A DNA stretch of 64,000 nt from Streblospio benedicti (GCA_019095985.1 CM032664.1:52255765-52319764), one strand, 5' to 3'; shown: positions 1-23,575, counted from the stretch's first letter. Numbers and translations: made by a program. Notes: generated from the sequence alone by a model not told the origin.

Positions 1-8500
<8,500 letters not shown>

Positions 8501-8552
8501 GAGTTTCCCCGCCGTCTGCGAGTCATTGTGTGTCAATCATAATTTATCAGAC

Positions 8553-8564
8553 TGCGCATGCGCA
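8553..8564. promoter_or_regulatory. Perfect palindromic NRF1-type site
   Basis: TGCGCATGCGCA matches the NRF1 (nuclear respiratory factor 1) consensus exactly and is its own reverse complement. A second close match, GGCGCATGCGCT, lies at 8998-9009. The surrounding 8500-9110 stretch is GC-richer than its flanks. NRF1 sites usually mark TATA-less promoters, but no transcript start or coding exon was identified here. Confidence 0.45.
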
Positions 8565-9109
8565 ATCTTCACAATCGCCGTCTGTCTCTTGTTGATTTTG
8601 CGTGAAATTGTTGCCACTGTTTTCAGCGCACCATGGTGATCAAATATTTAAATACCACCCACCAAACAACGCGCCCATGTCTCGCCGGCCAAACGCCCTC
8701 GCTTGTTGATGCTATTAGGTGCTCGCGGCGCGAGATGGAGTAGGAATATCAATCAAATATTTGAAATCTGTTGACTGCTGTTGTGTGCTCGTCTGCACGT
8801 AAAACTGGCGCACGGACATTCTAGACGATAGGCGCATTTTATCACGCACGCGCTTTCCGGCCGCTGTCAAAATTACATGAACGCAAAATTCGTGAGCCTT
8901 TTGAGCAATATTTTGAATCAAAGTACGATGCCACCATTTTTATGTGCCTGTGAACTCACTTGACACATTCTGTACACGGTGATACCAGCTGCGCTCGGCG
9001 CATGCGCTAAAATGCGCCCACAATTCCCCGGATGACCTCTGTTACTTAGTGTAATGGCGCCATCCAGTGGGCAGACGAGAATGCTCCTCGTAAAATAAAG
9101 TCCATTCCA

Positions 9110-12100
9110 CGCGACGGATCAACATTTGACGAAGATTTTCACGCATAAACTACATCTTTGCTTGGATGTCAATATCAGCATCCCAAACGATTGCTATACT
9201 GTTGAGTTCAGAAATGTAAATATTCCCAAGAATTTCAATGATTTGACGTACTTTTTTAACAGACTGTCAGTTATAGCTAAATGAGTTCATAATATTTTGC
9301 AGAACTTCACATGAGCAGTAAAATGGCTTTTGGTTGATGTACATATGAACTGCAGATGGATGTTTAAATAAGCCAATTAAAGATGCGTGGAATGACAAGA
9401 ATGGGATTTTCCTCACAAGAAAGCAGTGACCTATCAAAGATGGCTGGTAAAAATAGTTTGATGATATCTTTGTAATAAAAAGATGATAGCTCTGTAATAA
9501 GAAATACCTACAGCATTATAAAAGTTTGATGTGTTCAACGATTGGTTGATTGATAGGCAGTGTCAATATCGTGTTTTGTAATCTATTATTATAGTCAGCT
9601 GTCAATTGTACTTCAGACAATGGACTGAATGTTTTTATTCAAAAGTAACATACACGGTAGAGTGAATTTTGATCACCCGGCACTATCAACAATACAAAAT
9701 GTGATGGCCGTAATAGAATTAATGGCAACGCGATTTTATCACACCCATTCAGTTAAGGGTGTATAAGATATCTGTTTTCAACCTCATTAAAGTTGAATGT
9801 ATCAGCACTTCAGATCAAACATCAAGTCCATTTATCTAAAACGAAATCTTCTTGTTCAGCTTACCAGGCTCCACTACAGACCATCAGTGACAGTTGCAGG
9901 CTATATCATTAGAGCTTCAGTTGTGGTCTGGAAACTCCCAAGAGTACCGGGTGTCACAAAATATCATCAGCTTGGTGTAAAAGCGTCGGTACTATGAACT
10001 AAAGATTCCGAAAAGTTATCTGTCATTCATGGCAGAGAAAGGGCATGGAAGGTTACAAAGCTATTAGTTTTTTTCGTCGAGTTTGCCGTATCATCAGTGT
10101 GACTTCCAGCGCAATAACTCCAGGCTTCACAGCTTGTTAAGGAAATGTTTGAAGGTTCACTTTTATCTACTGTCATTTGATGAGGTGAAACAAGAATTTG
10201 ATACAGCCACTAGCAACAGTTTGATTCGAGTAGCAAAAAGCTTGTCACTTTCAATACACTTCTTCTTCAATGTCACACGTGCGGCTTTTATGCGTAGGAA
10301 TTATATGAACTATACGCTGAATGACCTTGACTTCAATTCATATTATAACAAGTGATCGTCACTAATAACTACCTTTGTCAATAGGGCATCACGTGCACAC
10401 GTCACATTTCGTACTCTACAAGCCATCGACGCCCGAATGGTGTAACAACTGCATGTTCTCTATTCATGGAGCTCCACACATTACCAGCGCTGACAACAGA
10501 GCCTTGATCAAAATCTGGATTTATGTCACTATCTGTATTCAAAGCCGCAACTCGACAAACATTTCCTGTGCTGAGCGATATCACGTGATACATGTGGACT
10601 AAATTACCCAATCCACTTTGTATAGTCAAATTGGCAGCAGGAATCATCAGCCTTTTCATCAACAGCATTAGAATCGCATCCCTGTGGGATTACAAAGAAA
10701 TATCCAGCTATAATAACCCAGGCTAATAACTCCCAGCGTTGAATAACAATAACAATAACCTCCTGTGCACGAGTATGTCATAGATCTGGCTACAATTACG
10801 TGTGTTGTTCCCTGGTGCACTCTTCTTGCTGCAACAGTCGCATATACGTTGCATCTGGGATGTGTTAGATGAATCTTAGAAATGTAAATAACCGCCTTTT
10901 GCCTTGAGTACACCATGTATATGCTCACCTCTTGGAGCAGTAGGGTATGATAATTCTGCATGCGATATATGAACCAGGAGCATTAATTTCATTTTATTCT
11001 AAACATAATCATCCATGAAATAAATTGTATTTATTTTATCTCTATATAACTGAATTTAAAATTTTAACATATTTGGATTAAAGACCACTGGTGATTAAAC
11101 CTATATAAGCACATAAGACATTTTCATTTTGTGCACTGCAGAGAAGAAAGCGATGTATTGAAAATAGCAGCTATTTCTTTTTGCTAATTATACTGTAATT
11201 ACTTATTGTAGAGGCACCGTCTTGAGCTGTAAGCAATACAATGGTCCGTTGTGGCTAATAACTTTATGCATCTATGTATGTATCTCGCCTGTGGACACGT
11301 CGCTTCATTACTTGTGTCGTAAATTAATATGCAGTGATCAGACTGTACGTGCATTGTGAGCTTGTACGGTTTGTTTTGTCGAGAGATAGTGTACACTAAT
11401 CAAGGGACGGAAATTACGAGGGGAACTGCGGTGTTATCAGTGCTCATTTTTCTCCAGAATTATGATGACACCGTTTAGATGTTCTAAAATCAACACGTGC
11501 TCCACACCAATTGAAAATACAAACTTGGGGGAAAACACATTAGAATTGAAAAAATAGAAATGTGTGCTAAAATTGGAAGGCGATTTTTTTTTTCTTTGCA
11601 GACTTCTACTCAAATCAAGGCTAACTTTGAAATGTAAACGCATTTGGTTGCAACAGTATATCCATCAAATCCACATCAGAATGGCGTTAAAAGAAGCCAC
11701 CTGCCGATGCTGTGTATTCACACGCCGCGCCGCCGACCTACTTTTCTGCTCACATAGCCGCGCACAAATACATTTCTGGCCGGGGGTGTGACGTGGTAAT
11801 TGAATTCCTAGCGGCATTGCTTAATTGTATTTAATGGTCTTCCCGCATGAATGGTCATTGTTAAATTTGAACCAGGCCTCTCTACTGCAATAGTACTTGA
11901 CAGCAGTGTTTATTTGATTATTTTAAAAGTGTATCATTTTGGAAGTAGCTATTTATAGCGCCGAAATCTGGATCTTTGTAATTATAGCTCTGTTTCTGCC
12001 ATGAAAGTCTATAGCTTTAAATTTGTTTAGAGGATAAAATGTCCTCGAAACCTTGATTATGACAGTGTAACAAAAGCGTGCTGACTATATTTGTGGACAT

Positions 12101-15100
12101 GGTAGATAGACGAGGTAACAACACCGACTGACAAGCTCTTCCATCTAATTGGAGAGGCTACATTTGATTCCACTTTCATTCAGACCCACATCCCGTAGAG
12201 CTGGTGCCTTTCACATAGAGAATGGAAACACTTCTCTTCTGTTGAGAAGAAAATCATTAAGCACAACAGCCGACAAAAACCGGCCGTCTTCAATTCCGTG
12301 TGAATAGCCACTTCAGCGGAAAATAAGATCTGGGCGAATGACTAACTAGCCGGGCACTGTGTGATGCACGGTTATGGTCTCCTTCTGAAGTGCCTAATAA
12401 TACAGTCCTTTCTGGGGCTTAGCCACAGGCACGCGTCTCTACCCCAAGCAGGGAATTAGCTAGAAAATGAAGAGGTGTGCACATATAAATCAATTCAAAA
12501 CGTGTGCGGTATACTTTGCTTGAAGGATGACAATGCAAGTTGGAAAACGCCATGGAACCCAGACTTGGAGTCACCAAAAAACTGCAGGATATATAGTTCC
12601 TAAAAAAGATTATAAATTTATCTTACAAAATGAAAGAGATTTCATAAAAGACACTACTGTTGATATATAGTGGATTTGCCTGGCCTTTTGTTAAAAGCTT
12701 TTCATTTTGATTCACAGTCCCTTTTCCATTGTGCGAGCCAAAGTTGAAATACGGGGTTGATATTTCGTTGTGGGTATTGTAATAGATATGGCCATGCTCA
12801 TGGTCTCAAGACGCACAATAGTTTTACTGTAGACAACATTTCTATATCAACTTACACAAATGCTCATATCAGTGAATTTTCAACCAAAGAAGAACACAGT
12901 AACTTACACCAAAAAAAGCATTTCACCTAATAATATTGCCAATGATTTCGCACAGCAAAACATCAATAACAGCATATGTTTGGGCATATGTTTGGCACAG
13001 GTAATTCTAAAACTATGATTTAATCATTGATAGTGCGCCTCTCTCTGAACGTACGTCAACCTATATTCTCGACAGGCCTTTAATTGGTTTACTGAAACCA
13101 ACATGTCCTCAGTTACCCAGACATCCCCATTACTGGGCACTGCCGGGCTCCCCTCGTGGCCGGCAGGATGACAATGGACCCCCATCACGGGCGGCGGCCA
13201 GCTCTCTACCTCTTTTCCCCAGTTGGGAGGTGCCATTCCTCTGCTCGGCCGCATTTACAGAAAAGCCGGGGAGAAAGGGAGGTGGTAATGGCTGCTGTGT
13301 GCTTCACACGGAACACGGGAGCGTGAATACCAAATGTAATTGCTTTGTTTAAATGGCTGGTGCAGATCTGAGAGGTCTCCGGCTTTTCATGTTTTATGCA
13401 GCCGGTGAAGTGGATTTCATCAAACAAGCACTTGCTATTTACCAGCCTCAGTATTGTCCACTGATTTAATCGAGATTAATTGATTATGTTATTTCTTGTG
13501 TGTATTTGTGTGTGATCACTTTGCTGGCAATATTTGCTCGGAATGTTCTCAGTTTCAAACCACTTCTGCAGTTAGTAGAAGTGACAGTTTCTTGCAACCC
13601 GCAGACATGCATAAACGATCATACAAGAATGTTGCATTAACATATACAAATGAATATCAAACGGCTAAAAACTACGTATGCAGTTATCTACAAATATGCC
13701 CACTCAAAAGCAAAACCCTTCAAGCCACCATGCATGCAGCACTTACAAAAAGTAAATTGAAATGTCCATGTGAAACTTTATGGTAATTATTGGTTGTTAA
13801 ATTCAATATACAGATGTTGTGATGTTAGACGTCATCCAAACTTTCCAATCTGTTGTAAGTGGTGCCGGGGGCGGCTCTGGACACGAAAGTCGTCTGCCTG
13901 TAGGCCCGGGCCGCGTCGCCATCTTGTACGAGAGGGGGCAGACATGCCACTTCATCTTGCAAGGTCACACATATTGCTTGCGGAAATGGCTAATGCTGTG
14001 ATTTCTTAGCTACCGAGAGTTAGGCATTGCTCTTATTAATAAAGTCGCCCCGAGTGGATAAGAACAGCATTTCTGCTGTTAACGCAGGTGACGGTCGCTA
14101 AAAATTGGGACGCAACAGACTCTCGTTTCATCCTCTAAATGCTAGGTCTGTGTATGCATAATGCTATATTGTAACTCGCTGTTATGCTTAATAATGGGTA
14201 TTATGTAGTAGATCTAAGATGGAAAATATGGTCTCTAGCTGCACAGGATGTATGCAGCCAGCATTGAAAGTGAAGGGAAATGTTTGATGATGTGTGGTGA
14301 AAATTGCCTACTTAGCTTTCTCTGAGCGTTCTCGCGAGTTAAACGTTGGCTGAGCTCAATTCCATTTCATTTGAAAAATTACCATCGCTTATTGCCACAC
14401 GATTTACAACGATACTTTCCCAGAGAAGATGAGGAAATGTGAACTATTTGTATAAATGCAGGAAGAGACGCATGATGCATATGCTCAAATTCCGCGTGAA
14501 ATAGTGGAGAAGATACACATTGACATCAGAAAATAATATAGCAATTTTCGACTGAGCCCATTTAAGTGTAGTAGTATGATACGTTTAGAAATAGAACAAA
14601 AAAACTAGTCATGTAGCTTTGGAGAAAATCCTTAAGAAAATCGAACATAAGACACACCAAATTACATGTACATGTACTGTAGAATTACCAAACAGTCCAA
14701 CAAAAAATGTTCCATATAATAACAGATTCCCAAAAATAACACTGCAGTGCATATAAATAAGTGGTTAAGCGTCCAACAAAGGGACCCGTGAATAAAAGAT
14801 ATTGTTTGTGCATATCGATGTGTTCGCTCGGCTGTAAAATCCAAAACGAGTCATTTCCTATCAAGTAATGTGCCACGGTTCATGCGTGGGTCACTCTCAG
14901 AAGGGAGGATGGACCCAGCACAATATCCACATTTCCCCCAGTAATTTAAAAGATCAGAACGCTGCCCTGTGCCCATATTACCATGAATATGGATGATTTC
15001 ACAGGACAAAGAATTTGCGATTTAAGGATGACAGCAAATTGGAACAAGCCGTGATGAAATGAGTTATGACATAGCAGCCAATGTGCCGGTGCTCTAGGTC

Positions 15101-17700
15101 TTCTGTTTGTTTATGGCCGCTGGGGGTTGGGCTTTCTCAAAGTTGGTTAAGACAACCCGTGTGAATTTCACTCATATCCTTTTTCCCCCAAGTATATACG
15201 TTAGCACAAAAATAAGATCGTGAAATTCTTGTTGCAACCGTTTTAAACCTACACTATTCCCCACGTCTGCATTCTAGATTCCTGTCTACACCTTGCCATT
15301 TCGCTCAAAAAGAAAAGAAATGTCGTTTGTCGAGTCGTCGCATCCTTCATTAATCTGTAATTTGCCTCAATCCCGTACTATTTACGTGCGATTCCTGCGC
15401 CGACGTCGCGCGGTGTCATTCATTACACCACAAACGTCCCGAGAGGCTTTTCATTCAGGCCGGAATTGATACCGAAGGCAGCCATGTTGGTCGAGCATAA
15501 TGCGCAGAATAGTTGGCAAAGATATGATTAGGGGTGATTTATCTACATGTTTTCTCGGGAACTGCCGGCGACCTTGCAGGAATGAAGCGGCGCGGGAAAG
15601 CACGCTCAATCAGCATAAGTCTTTTAGTCCTGCTTTCAAGTCCACTCTGGTCCTAATTCAGCGAACGGCTTCGCGTAAAGCACGCTAAGCGTTTGTGACA
15701 AACGACCGCCGTAAGCTGCCAATAATCCGTTTACAAGTGGGGCGGACGCTCCGTGGGGCTGAGGGGGTCATCGCTGGGGCCCGAGCACCACTTGTTCCCG
15801 GGATGGCGAGTGGAGGTTCGTGCTGGATTTAGGGTTTGGGGGTTTACAGCCTGAGGAATGTTTCTTTGAGGCGTTTAGCAGTGTTTTTGTACTTTAATGG
15901 GTCATTAATCCCCGCAAAGTCCATTGTTACGCGAGAACCTTTACAGTAAGTAGACCTACTATGGGTGCCTCTTTCTACTGCACTTGAAAACAAATCATGT
16001 ATTTGAGTATTGTGAATATTTTAACATTTCCCGCATGAAATTATACTTCATACCAAAATACGAGTGACACAAATCTATCCCAAACACTACTTATAAAACT
16101 TCACGTGCGCCAAGATTTTGAGCGATATATCAAGTATCTCCCCTGATGATTCAACAGTTGTAGGACACGTGCACGAGATCTGTCTTTGGGTGGGCAGTGA
16201 GGGCGAGGGCCGGCCGGCGGCCTTCATTCATCATAAAACAAGACACTTGTGAAATGTGCTGTCAGATTACTTCTTCAATAATTTGTACAGTTTGTCAACT
16301 GGTAGAAGTAGCGGTGATGTGATTTTGATAAAGACAAGATGGAAGACGTGCAGTCTATTTTTTATGTGGATAAAACCAGGAATAGCATATCTTATTTCTG
16401 GTATAACTCTTACAGAACGTGATGTTGATTTAGATATTGACTGGCACCCGATGAGAGTTGTGTTTAAAAAAAATACATGAATGGTGATTCGTTGTTGCAA
16501 AGAAAATCATGCTATTCTCATCTCCACGCGCGTCCTTGTGTTATTTCTTTTTCCTTGGGGGGGGGGGGCACTAATTATTTGAAACTGGAAGTATAGGGTA
16601 TTTTAACAATTGTATACAACTGCGTAATTAAGACTTATTTTTTCTAAGGACTGCTACATCCAGTTAAAACGCAATCTTTAGGATGAACCATATTTTCGTA
16701 GCACCCATTTCAAACCTTTTTTTTTCTTCAATACAATCCTACGCTAAAACTAGTGTATCGAGAGTAGTGTCATTCTATATATACCCACCTACGCGAACCT
16801 ACTTCAAATACACATGCAAGCTTTTCGCAGAGTGCACATGAGGTTTTGAAGTCTGCCTCCAAAAATGTACCAAACTCTGCTGTTGCTCAAAAGTACAAAG
16901 ATGCTATTGCATCACGCACACCCAAAGCAACACCAGTTCCGACTCTCACGCCATAATTGATTTTTGTACACAATGGAATCAGAAAAAAAAAACTGACGAT
17001 GTTTCATGCACGGGCTTTCCATGATTAAAAATGCAGTTCCTGATGTTTTTCTAGCTCAGTCATGCACGGTCAGTGGCGGTGATGCATTCGGGAAATCAGG
17101 GGAGAAACCCTGGTGGAACAACACGGCGGACGTGCAACATGGCACCTCGCGGGCGGCCACGGTGTATTGATTACTCTGCCACACAGTTTTGAGTCAACAC
17201 TTATTTTTTAGGTAACTCAGTTTAGACCCTTTTTAGGGATTCCAAAGTGAGCGATTGGAATAAAAAGAACCACAAGTACGCCTTTGCCTGTCCTTTAATG
17301 AATCCAAAAAACACAAGGCAGTGATGCAAATCAAGAGCAAGAGGAGCTATGGAAAAAGTCATGAAGATAAGCGTGTGTTGTGTGGTGGTGGTGAAAATTA
17401 GGCAATAAGTGTATTAAACGGAACACATTGTGGATCAACCCCAAGCTAATAGAAAACAGATGCCAATTACATTATTGCTTAGACATTTTGCATGCAGCGA
17501 GATATAACACCTGATAAGGCATGGCCTATGCAGTCAAATAAAGAAAGATTCAACTTGATCATGTTAAAACCCCACCATGAATTATTTACTCCCCATCATA
17601 GGCTGCCTTCAACTATACACACATATAACCAATATCCCTACAACTATATAGGTGGTAAACGTCGAGTAATTAGTCCATCACACGGTGTCCACCACTACAC
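9110..17700. other. Long stretch without a supported gene
   Basis: Only short unsupported open frames are present. Positions 13080-13290 and 15700-15840 are GC-rich islands in an AT-rich background. The minus-strand frames at 10402-10668 and 10668-10961 have protein-like composition but no recognisable family and no joining splice sites; they could be an eroded transposon or chance. I see no RNA gene. Confidence 0.45.
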
Positions 17701-20159
17701 ATTTCGTCTGCTACTCACTGCTCCATAATTAATCAGCCCGTGCTGCGGCGAGTGATGGCCCCGTGACAGCACGTGACGCTCAGCATGCGGAAGGCATCTA
17801 CACGGGGTAAATAAAAGTAGCACGGCTGTTCCGGGCTCGTTTTAACCCGTAAAAGTAGAACCCGTGCACAGCTGACTTTATCACCCGCAATATAAACGTA
17901 TACAAACACATTTCTTCTGCTATAGACAGTTTTGAACGTAACTCAAATCAGAGACACGAGTAAGACAGAGATGATTTGGGACCCCATGTCGGGAAGTGGG
18001 TGACGCTGCGCAGACACGTGCTAGCTGCTAATCCCCGCGTCTGTTCCACCTCCACATGGCCGCGTGATTGACAGGACCTCGCCAGCAGCTACCATCCTCG
18101 GGGCTGCTGACGCCGGAACTGTTTATATCACGGGATCCCTTCGTACAGGCGGATCATTAACGTACGTGATTCGTATTACACGTTTGGCGCGTTCAGACAC
18201 CAATGCGCCATTTATCAGAGACGGACTTCTGACTGATTTCACACTCGTCTGTTTTAGAGCGGTCACTGTTGAAAGATACCTGGCACTTTCTCTCTGTTAG
18301 ACCCATAGTAGGTTGTTGAGGTGGTGCTATTAAAATACGTTTGTTTGCAACAGCAGGCTAAGATTTTATCTTCAAGTGCACTATTAAAACACACTTACAG
18401 TGGCAGATGCAGCGAATTTGACACCTTCCCTCAAACTTCTGGGCTAATGATGTAAATCTAACTACACCCCATGCATGCCAGTTTTGGGGATCAGTTACAC
18501 CAATTGCATATGCGAATGCCCCCGTCCTGGTGCTACCAAATATTAAATCCTGTGTGAGGACGAAAGCCTACAGTTTTGGCGGTTCCCCTCTCTCGTGATT
18601 GTGCTGCATCAAGTCACCTTCAACAGAGCGGCGGCTGCGGCGGCGGCCTCATTAGCTGCTGGTATGAGACGCCGTGATTATCCCGCGATTACCAGTAATG
18701 ATGCGCGCGCACCGCAGGCAGCTGGAGAGGTCTCAATATTGAGGTGACATTCCAAGTACAGGGAATGGCCGCTCAGCATTATATTCACGTGCTGAGTAGC
18801 TCTGTTCATTCATAGGTTACTGTGGCTCAGAAAGGGTTGAATTCGATTTTTGGCACTTTGCCATTTAATGTGTGCTTTCCACACGGTCCATTTTCAACAT
18901 TCTTAGTAGTATTGACTGCACAATGACAGATCAATGCTTCATCAACAGCAAATGTCTACTTGGTGCTGTTTGCTGTGCTGCTGCTGTTAGATCAATATGT
19001 AGCATGACAGGGCCAATATTATTTGACAGTGGCACACAGATTATTTGTGGAAGATTTCCATAACATTTTTAGTTAACATCTTTATTGCACATAACTCAAC
19101 TGTGTTCTAGCGAGGGTGTGCTCTCTGAGCACTTTTGGTCTAGTTTGGGTGTACTTCTTAGTTTATTTTGCGTTTTAGTGTGCCAAATACTCGCTAGCTC
19201 TCCAGGCACAGGCTATTAAAGGGTCTTCTGTCGTGTTCCGTCAAATGCATGGAACATATTCCTTGTAAAATACACCATTGGACGCCAAGTCTGTGTCGTT
19301 CTTATTTCACTTCTTTATTTGAACATATAGTAAAACAGTAAACAGTGATTACCTCGTTGGTTTATTATGAACAACACGAGCCCCCAAACGTTCGCTCCAG
19401 CAGCCTGTCGCCTATGTAAGATTGAACGTATATGGAAAACACGAAGTGCGCATGTACTCAGCAAGAACATAAGAACCCAAACATACAAATATACAGGTAC
19501 ATATATGCTAAAGTAGGTCTGTACATCTACGCTTCCTGTATCATATCACTTTGAGCTTCCGCGAATATAATAGTTCTCTCGTGATTGAGTATTTATTGTA
19601 AATAATTACCCGTCTCCATGGTAGCACAAGAACTTATTCACCTGCATTTAGCTGCCAGTAATTGCTTGTGACATTATACAACAAGACACTCAATTTTCCC
19701 ATCATCTCTTCTATTTCGCAGAGTTGTTAAGTGTATCAAGATAGGGTTTCTTCCTCGTAATACAAGAACATAATCATCAGACTCTGATGTTGGAGACACT
19801 TCATCATCTCTTATCGAATTGACACTTTCTTGTATGTTATATAAATGGGAAGTTATCTGCAGATAATTAAGAAAACCACGCGCAATTATTCATAAAAACC
19901 TAACACTCCCACAACTGTTAATTAACGTCATTACACAATGCTATCTCATAAGATTACTATTATTGCCTAATTATAACATTCCTTGATTGGCTAAAAACTA
20001 TACCTCCCCTGGCAAGATACAGCAACTTGCATTGTTTACAATGTAAAAATCATACCGAGACGTCAATGTTATGGCCATATCAAGATAGCTAAACAAGGGG
20101 CTAAAGAGCCAGCTAATTCAGCGATGTCTCCGCCAATGATTAATTACTCTGATCGGGGA
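17700..20159. other. Non-coding stretch with GC-rich, E-box-bearing patches
   Basis: The segment around 17735-17880 contains CACGTGAC (E-box type) at about 17769 and two related GTAAAAGTAG / AAATAAAAGTAG boxes. Positions 18600-18740 contain short GGC runs and CG-rich sequence. No exon could be supported. A cis-regulatory role is inferred from composition and motif clustering only. Confidence 0.35.
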
Positions 20160-20207
20160 TGTCAACAACGGCTGTCATTTTCCAATCATCCGCCATCTTT
20201 GTTGACA
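20160..20207. promoter_or_regulatory. Inverted pair of forkhead-like sites
   Basis: TGTCAACAA at 20160-20168 and its exact reverse complement TTGTTGACA at 20199-20207 lie 30 bp apart. GTCAACA/TGTTGAC is the core of forkhead (FOX) sites. The pair sits in a stretch that also contains TAATTA homeodomain-type cores (around 20140). Regulatory function is inferred, not shown. Confidence 0.3.
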
Positions 20208-21227
20208 TATCTGATGCTGTGGTGATGGAAGCTGGCTGATTACTGACGCTTATGGACCATTCGCGTGCAGATGAGACTGAAAAACGCCTGCATTTCACTC
20301 GCCATTCCTGTGCTTATGCCTTTGAGCATTATTTATTAGAGCAGTAAACGTAATCTGATAAACAAAGCCCAACACTCACCGAGCCTATCAATTTGCATAC
20401 GAAATACATACACGGGAATACGAATCGGCGGACATCGGCAAACTCCGCTTTCGACACCGGAAGTTGTTAAACCTCGTTTTTGACACTCATCTGCGAGTAG
20501 CTTCATCATGTTCATTCATATTCATAGCAGTGTCGTCGTAAATATGGTATTCATTGCCAGGCATTGTGGGAGAGCAGTTACTTGTGTACATCCTTGATTG
20601 TGTCCTATGTTTGTGGACTGGACTCGATGAAGTCCCCATTCGTTTGTGAATGAAAGTTCCCTGTACATCGATTTTGTCAACATGTAAACTTTTTTTTTTT
20701 TCATTTTCCAATGCATCATAATATCATATAACTTATGGTCTTTCCTGTGGGATCTTTCTACAAACAAATTCAAATGCAGTTTGTGTGTGTGTGTGTGTCT
20801 ACATTCGAACATTTGATACATATTGTAACGTTGCAATTCACTTAGTAGACGCGATTGCAAAAAACATGACAATGACACAACTTTCATTTTACAAGTATAT
20901 ACATGGCCATAACAACAACAACCATTGACACTTCATACCACGTGTTACATTATTTTCTAGCTTTTTGTTATTACCAATGTGGCAATGTCGGTTGGAGAGT
21001 GGCGGGAGTGACTATGACATGGACATGAACGTGATAGCGGCTAATGAGGCGGTGGCGAGGTAATGGCGACCTGACACAGGCCTCCCTCGTCACCAGCCAG
21101 GCCTGTTTTAGTGGAGTGTTTTTTCGTGTTCGTAAAACACATTGTGTCATCGTAAAGCAGATGTTAACGTGTCATAGTTTAACGGGCTTGGCTGTATGTA
21201 ATAACACATCTATGACTTGACCGCTCG

Positions 21228-21385
21228 AGGGCTGGTCTACAGTGGTCTCATTAGAGAGATGGTCTATTTATAGAGGTTTACAGTACTACTGTAGTCTTTT
21301 TATGAAGGCTTGGGACCACAGTATTTGGTCTCATATCATGGTCTCTTTAAAGAGGCGGTCTCAACTGCAGGTTCTACCGTACAGA
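21228..21385. mobile_element. Diverged member of a GGTCTC/GAGACC repeat family
   Basis: The segment is built of repeated TGGTCTC / GAGAGATGGTCT / AGAGGTTTACAG words. These are diverged reverse complements of the ACCTCTCTATTGAGACCACC words in the better-preserved copy at 39827-39987. It has no coding capacity. The ends are not clear, so the borders are approximate. Confidence 0.4.
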
Positions 21386-22078
21386 TACTCCGATGTAGAT
21401 AAAACATAACGTGTGCAAAGTGCTGGCACGTCAGAGATAACACACAAACTCACACCACGAGTAATGGTGGTAACGGACAAGGGGCCTCGGGCCTTGTGAA
21501 GTGGTCAGCAGAGATAGCACACAACTCCTGCACGATAGTTAGACAGCGCATCCATGCTGGTATCACACTTTTGTTAGTTTCCTTCTCACTGTGGTATAGC
21601 ATATGGACACTTGGACATAGCAGGGATATAGTTGGGATTTATATTGAAAGTCATAGTCAGACAGTTCCGAATATCGAAGCTGATAATAGTAATTGTCAAT
21701 TGCCACATTTTCTTGTCACAAAAATGTTTTAAAATGTAGAATCACTGCCAATCCATGCATGCATTCTCTTATCCTGCAGTGCAGTGGCCATCCGTCACAG
21801 TCAGACCCAATTCTGGATATGAATCGATCAACCTACACATTACTGTATGCGTGGTCACGCACTGCGAGCAAAGGTGCGCACGCACCGCCACAGCAGGTAT
21901 AGCCCGTCCGGGGGGGGGGGCGGTAAAACATGGTTTTATCACTGACCAGCAATCCACCAAAAGTAGTCTGGAAACTCTGGATCCGTCATCCGGTTGTCCC
22001 TTATAGTGAGGTGTCCCAATTAATGAGCAAGTGTATATATTTTCCCCCAAGTTTGCTTGTGAATTCAAATCTACTCTG

Positions 22079-22118
22079 CAGTGGTAGGAGCTTGCATACC
22101 AGATCAGTGAGAGTAGAA
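22079..22118 (+). repeat. Dispersed 40-bp repeat shared with 46816-46855
   Basis: Begins CAGTGGTAGGAGCTTGC and continues to CAGTGAGAGTA, matching the segment at 46816-46855 apart from a few bases in the middle. The other copy lies next to a tRNA-like SINE fragment, so both may be parts of the same short retroelement. Confidence 0.55.
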
Positions 22119-23454
22119 TCCAATAAATGAGGTGCTGTTATTAATTAAACAATGCACATGCACAGCAAACATGAGCTAGCAAAAGTGTTCCTTATTGCAA
22201 GGTGTCCCTGTGGCAAAGGTTAACAGTGTAGTGGTATAACACGCCCACCTATTACGTATACACATGTATTGGACTTATGCTATTTGCCTTTTTCTGCTGA
22301 TACTAATTCGAGGTGACAGGATCCATTTAGACCCTCAATATCTCATCACATCTTGTTACGTTTGTGCTGCTTTGATATGGAGGCTGTACAGCGTTAGGTA
22401 TGATTCAATCACGATGTATAATAAGTGTATACCACAATAAGTAAAATATGCCTTGACATAAGTATAGTAGATAACTGTTCACATTACTATATACATGTAT
22501 TACTAGATACAACATGCTCAATATGCTCTTAGAAACATTTGTTCCTTACCCTGACAAGTCAATCTTATGGTTAGCTAGAACCACATCCATTTTCATTCAT
22601 CATTATGCCTTTAATTCATTTACAGATTACTAGATTTATGACTCTAAATTTGTTCAACGACTTCAAATGCCCGTTATTGGGTCCAGTGTGTATATACATC
22701 GCATATTAAACTGTATGTAAGTAATTAATAAGTTTACTTTTTTCTTAAAGTAGTCCCAACCAGTACACCACCTCCTGAAGATGATTGCCTTCTATCTTCT
22801 GAGATATTCTGCTCTACCAAAGTCTAGTGTTGTGCACAAAACGTATTAATACCGCGACACATCAAAAAGGACACCCTCAGACAGCTGCCATTTGCACAGC
22901 CCTGGAAGGCCCATTTACACCCCCTCTGGTGGCCAGTCAGCTCTCTGCACAAATAAACAATGTTCAACACGCTGAGGTGATAAATGCACGACATCCAAAC
23001 ATCAACACAATTTGTTATGAGTCTGTGAAAGGCGAAGCTGTTATCAAAGTGAGAGTATCAATTGGAGTCGAAGAGTTTAGTGTCAAACACTTTCACTGAC
23101 GTGACGCGATATTGATCAGCAAAGTGACTTGTTGTGTTGCTGTGCTGCAGCAGACTGTACACTCAACTTGTTTCCTATTCAACTTAGCTCGAGTAGCTAT
23201 TGTTTTATTCTTATCACACATGACCTCTTTCACCATTTAACATGTAACTTGAGCTGAACATTAGGCAACATATGTTTCTAAAGTCAGGTGTGCATTTCTG
23301 TAGGGTTTTTTAACTGATCAAATATATTTTTCCATGTGGATGCTACAAAGATGTTTACAGTCATGGGCTTACTTATGAGGAATGGCAATACAAATTAACA
23401 TACAGTCACATCCATCAAAAATCATGGATGCTTTCTCTTATAAAACAATACATG
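22119..23454. other. Stretch without a supported gene
   Basis: AT-rich sequence. The longest open frame (22827-23099, +) has no recognisable family or splice context. I see no RNA gene, terminator or clear element. Confidence 0.45.
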
Positions 23455-23575
23455 TTGATTGATTGATTTTATTTATTGTAGTGACAAGTATTTTACATTT
23501 TCAAATACATAAATAGCTATATAGTGAAATATCCAGTCCTTCTGGACTTATTTGTCACTTTAATATCAATACGTA
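23455..23575 (-). mobile_element. Probable LINE/SINE 3' tail fragment
   Basis: Read on the minus strand, the segment runs from GTGACAAATAAGTCC through a small GTCC-AGAA-GGAC hairpin and ends in CAATAAATAAAATCAATCAATC. This is the layout of a retroposon 3' end with an AATC-type microsatellite tail. AGTGACAA at the left has an inverted partner TTGTCACT at the right, which could form a longer stem. No reverse-transcriptase coding sequence is retained. Confidence 0.4.
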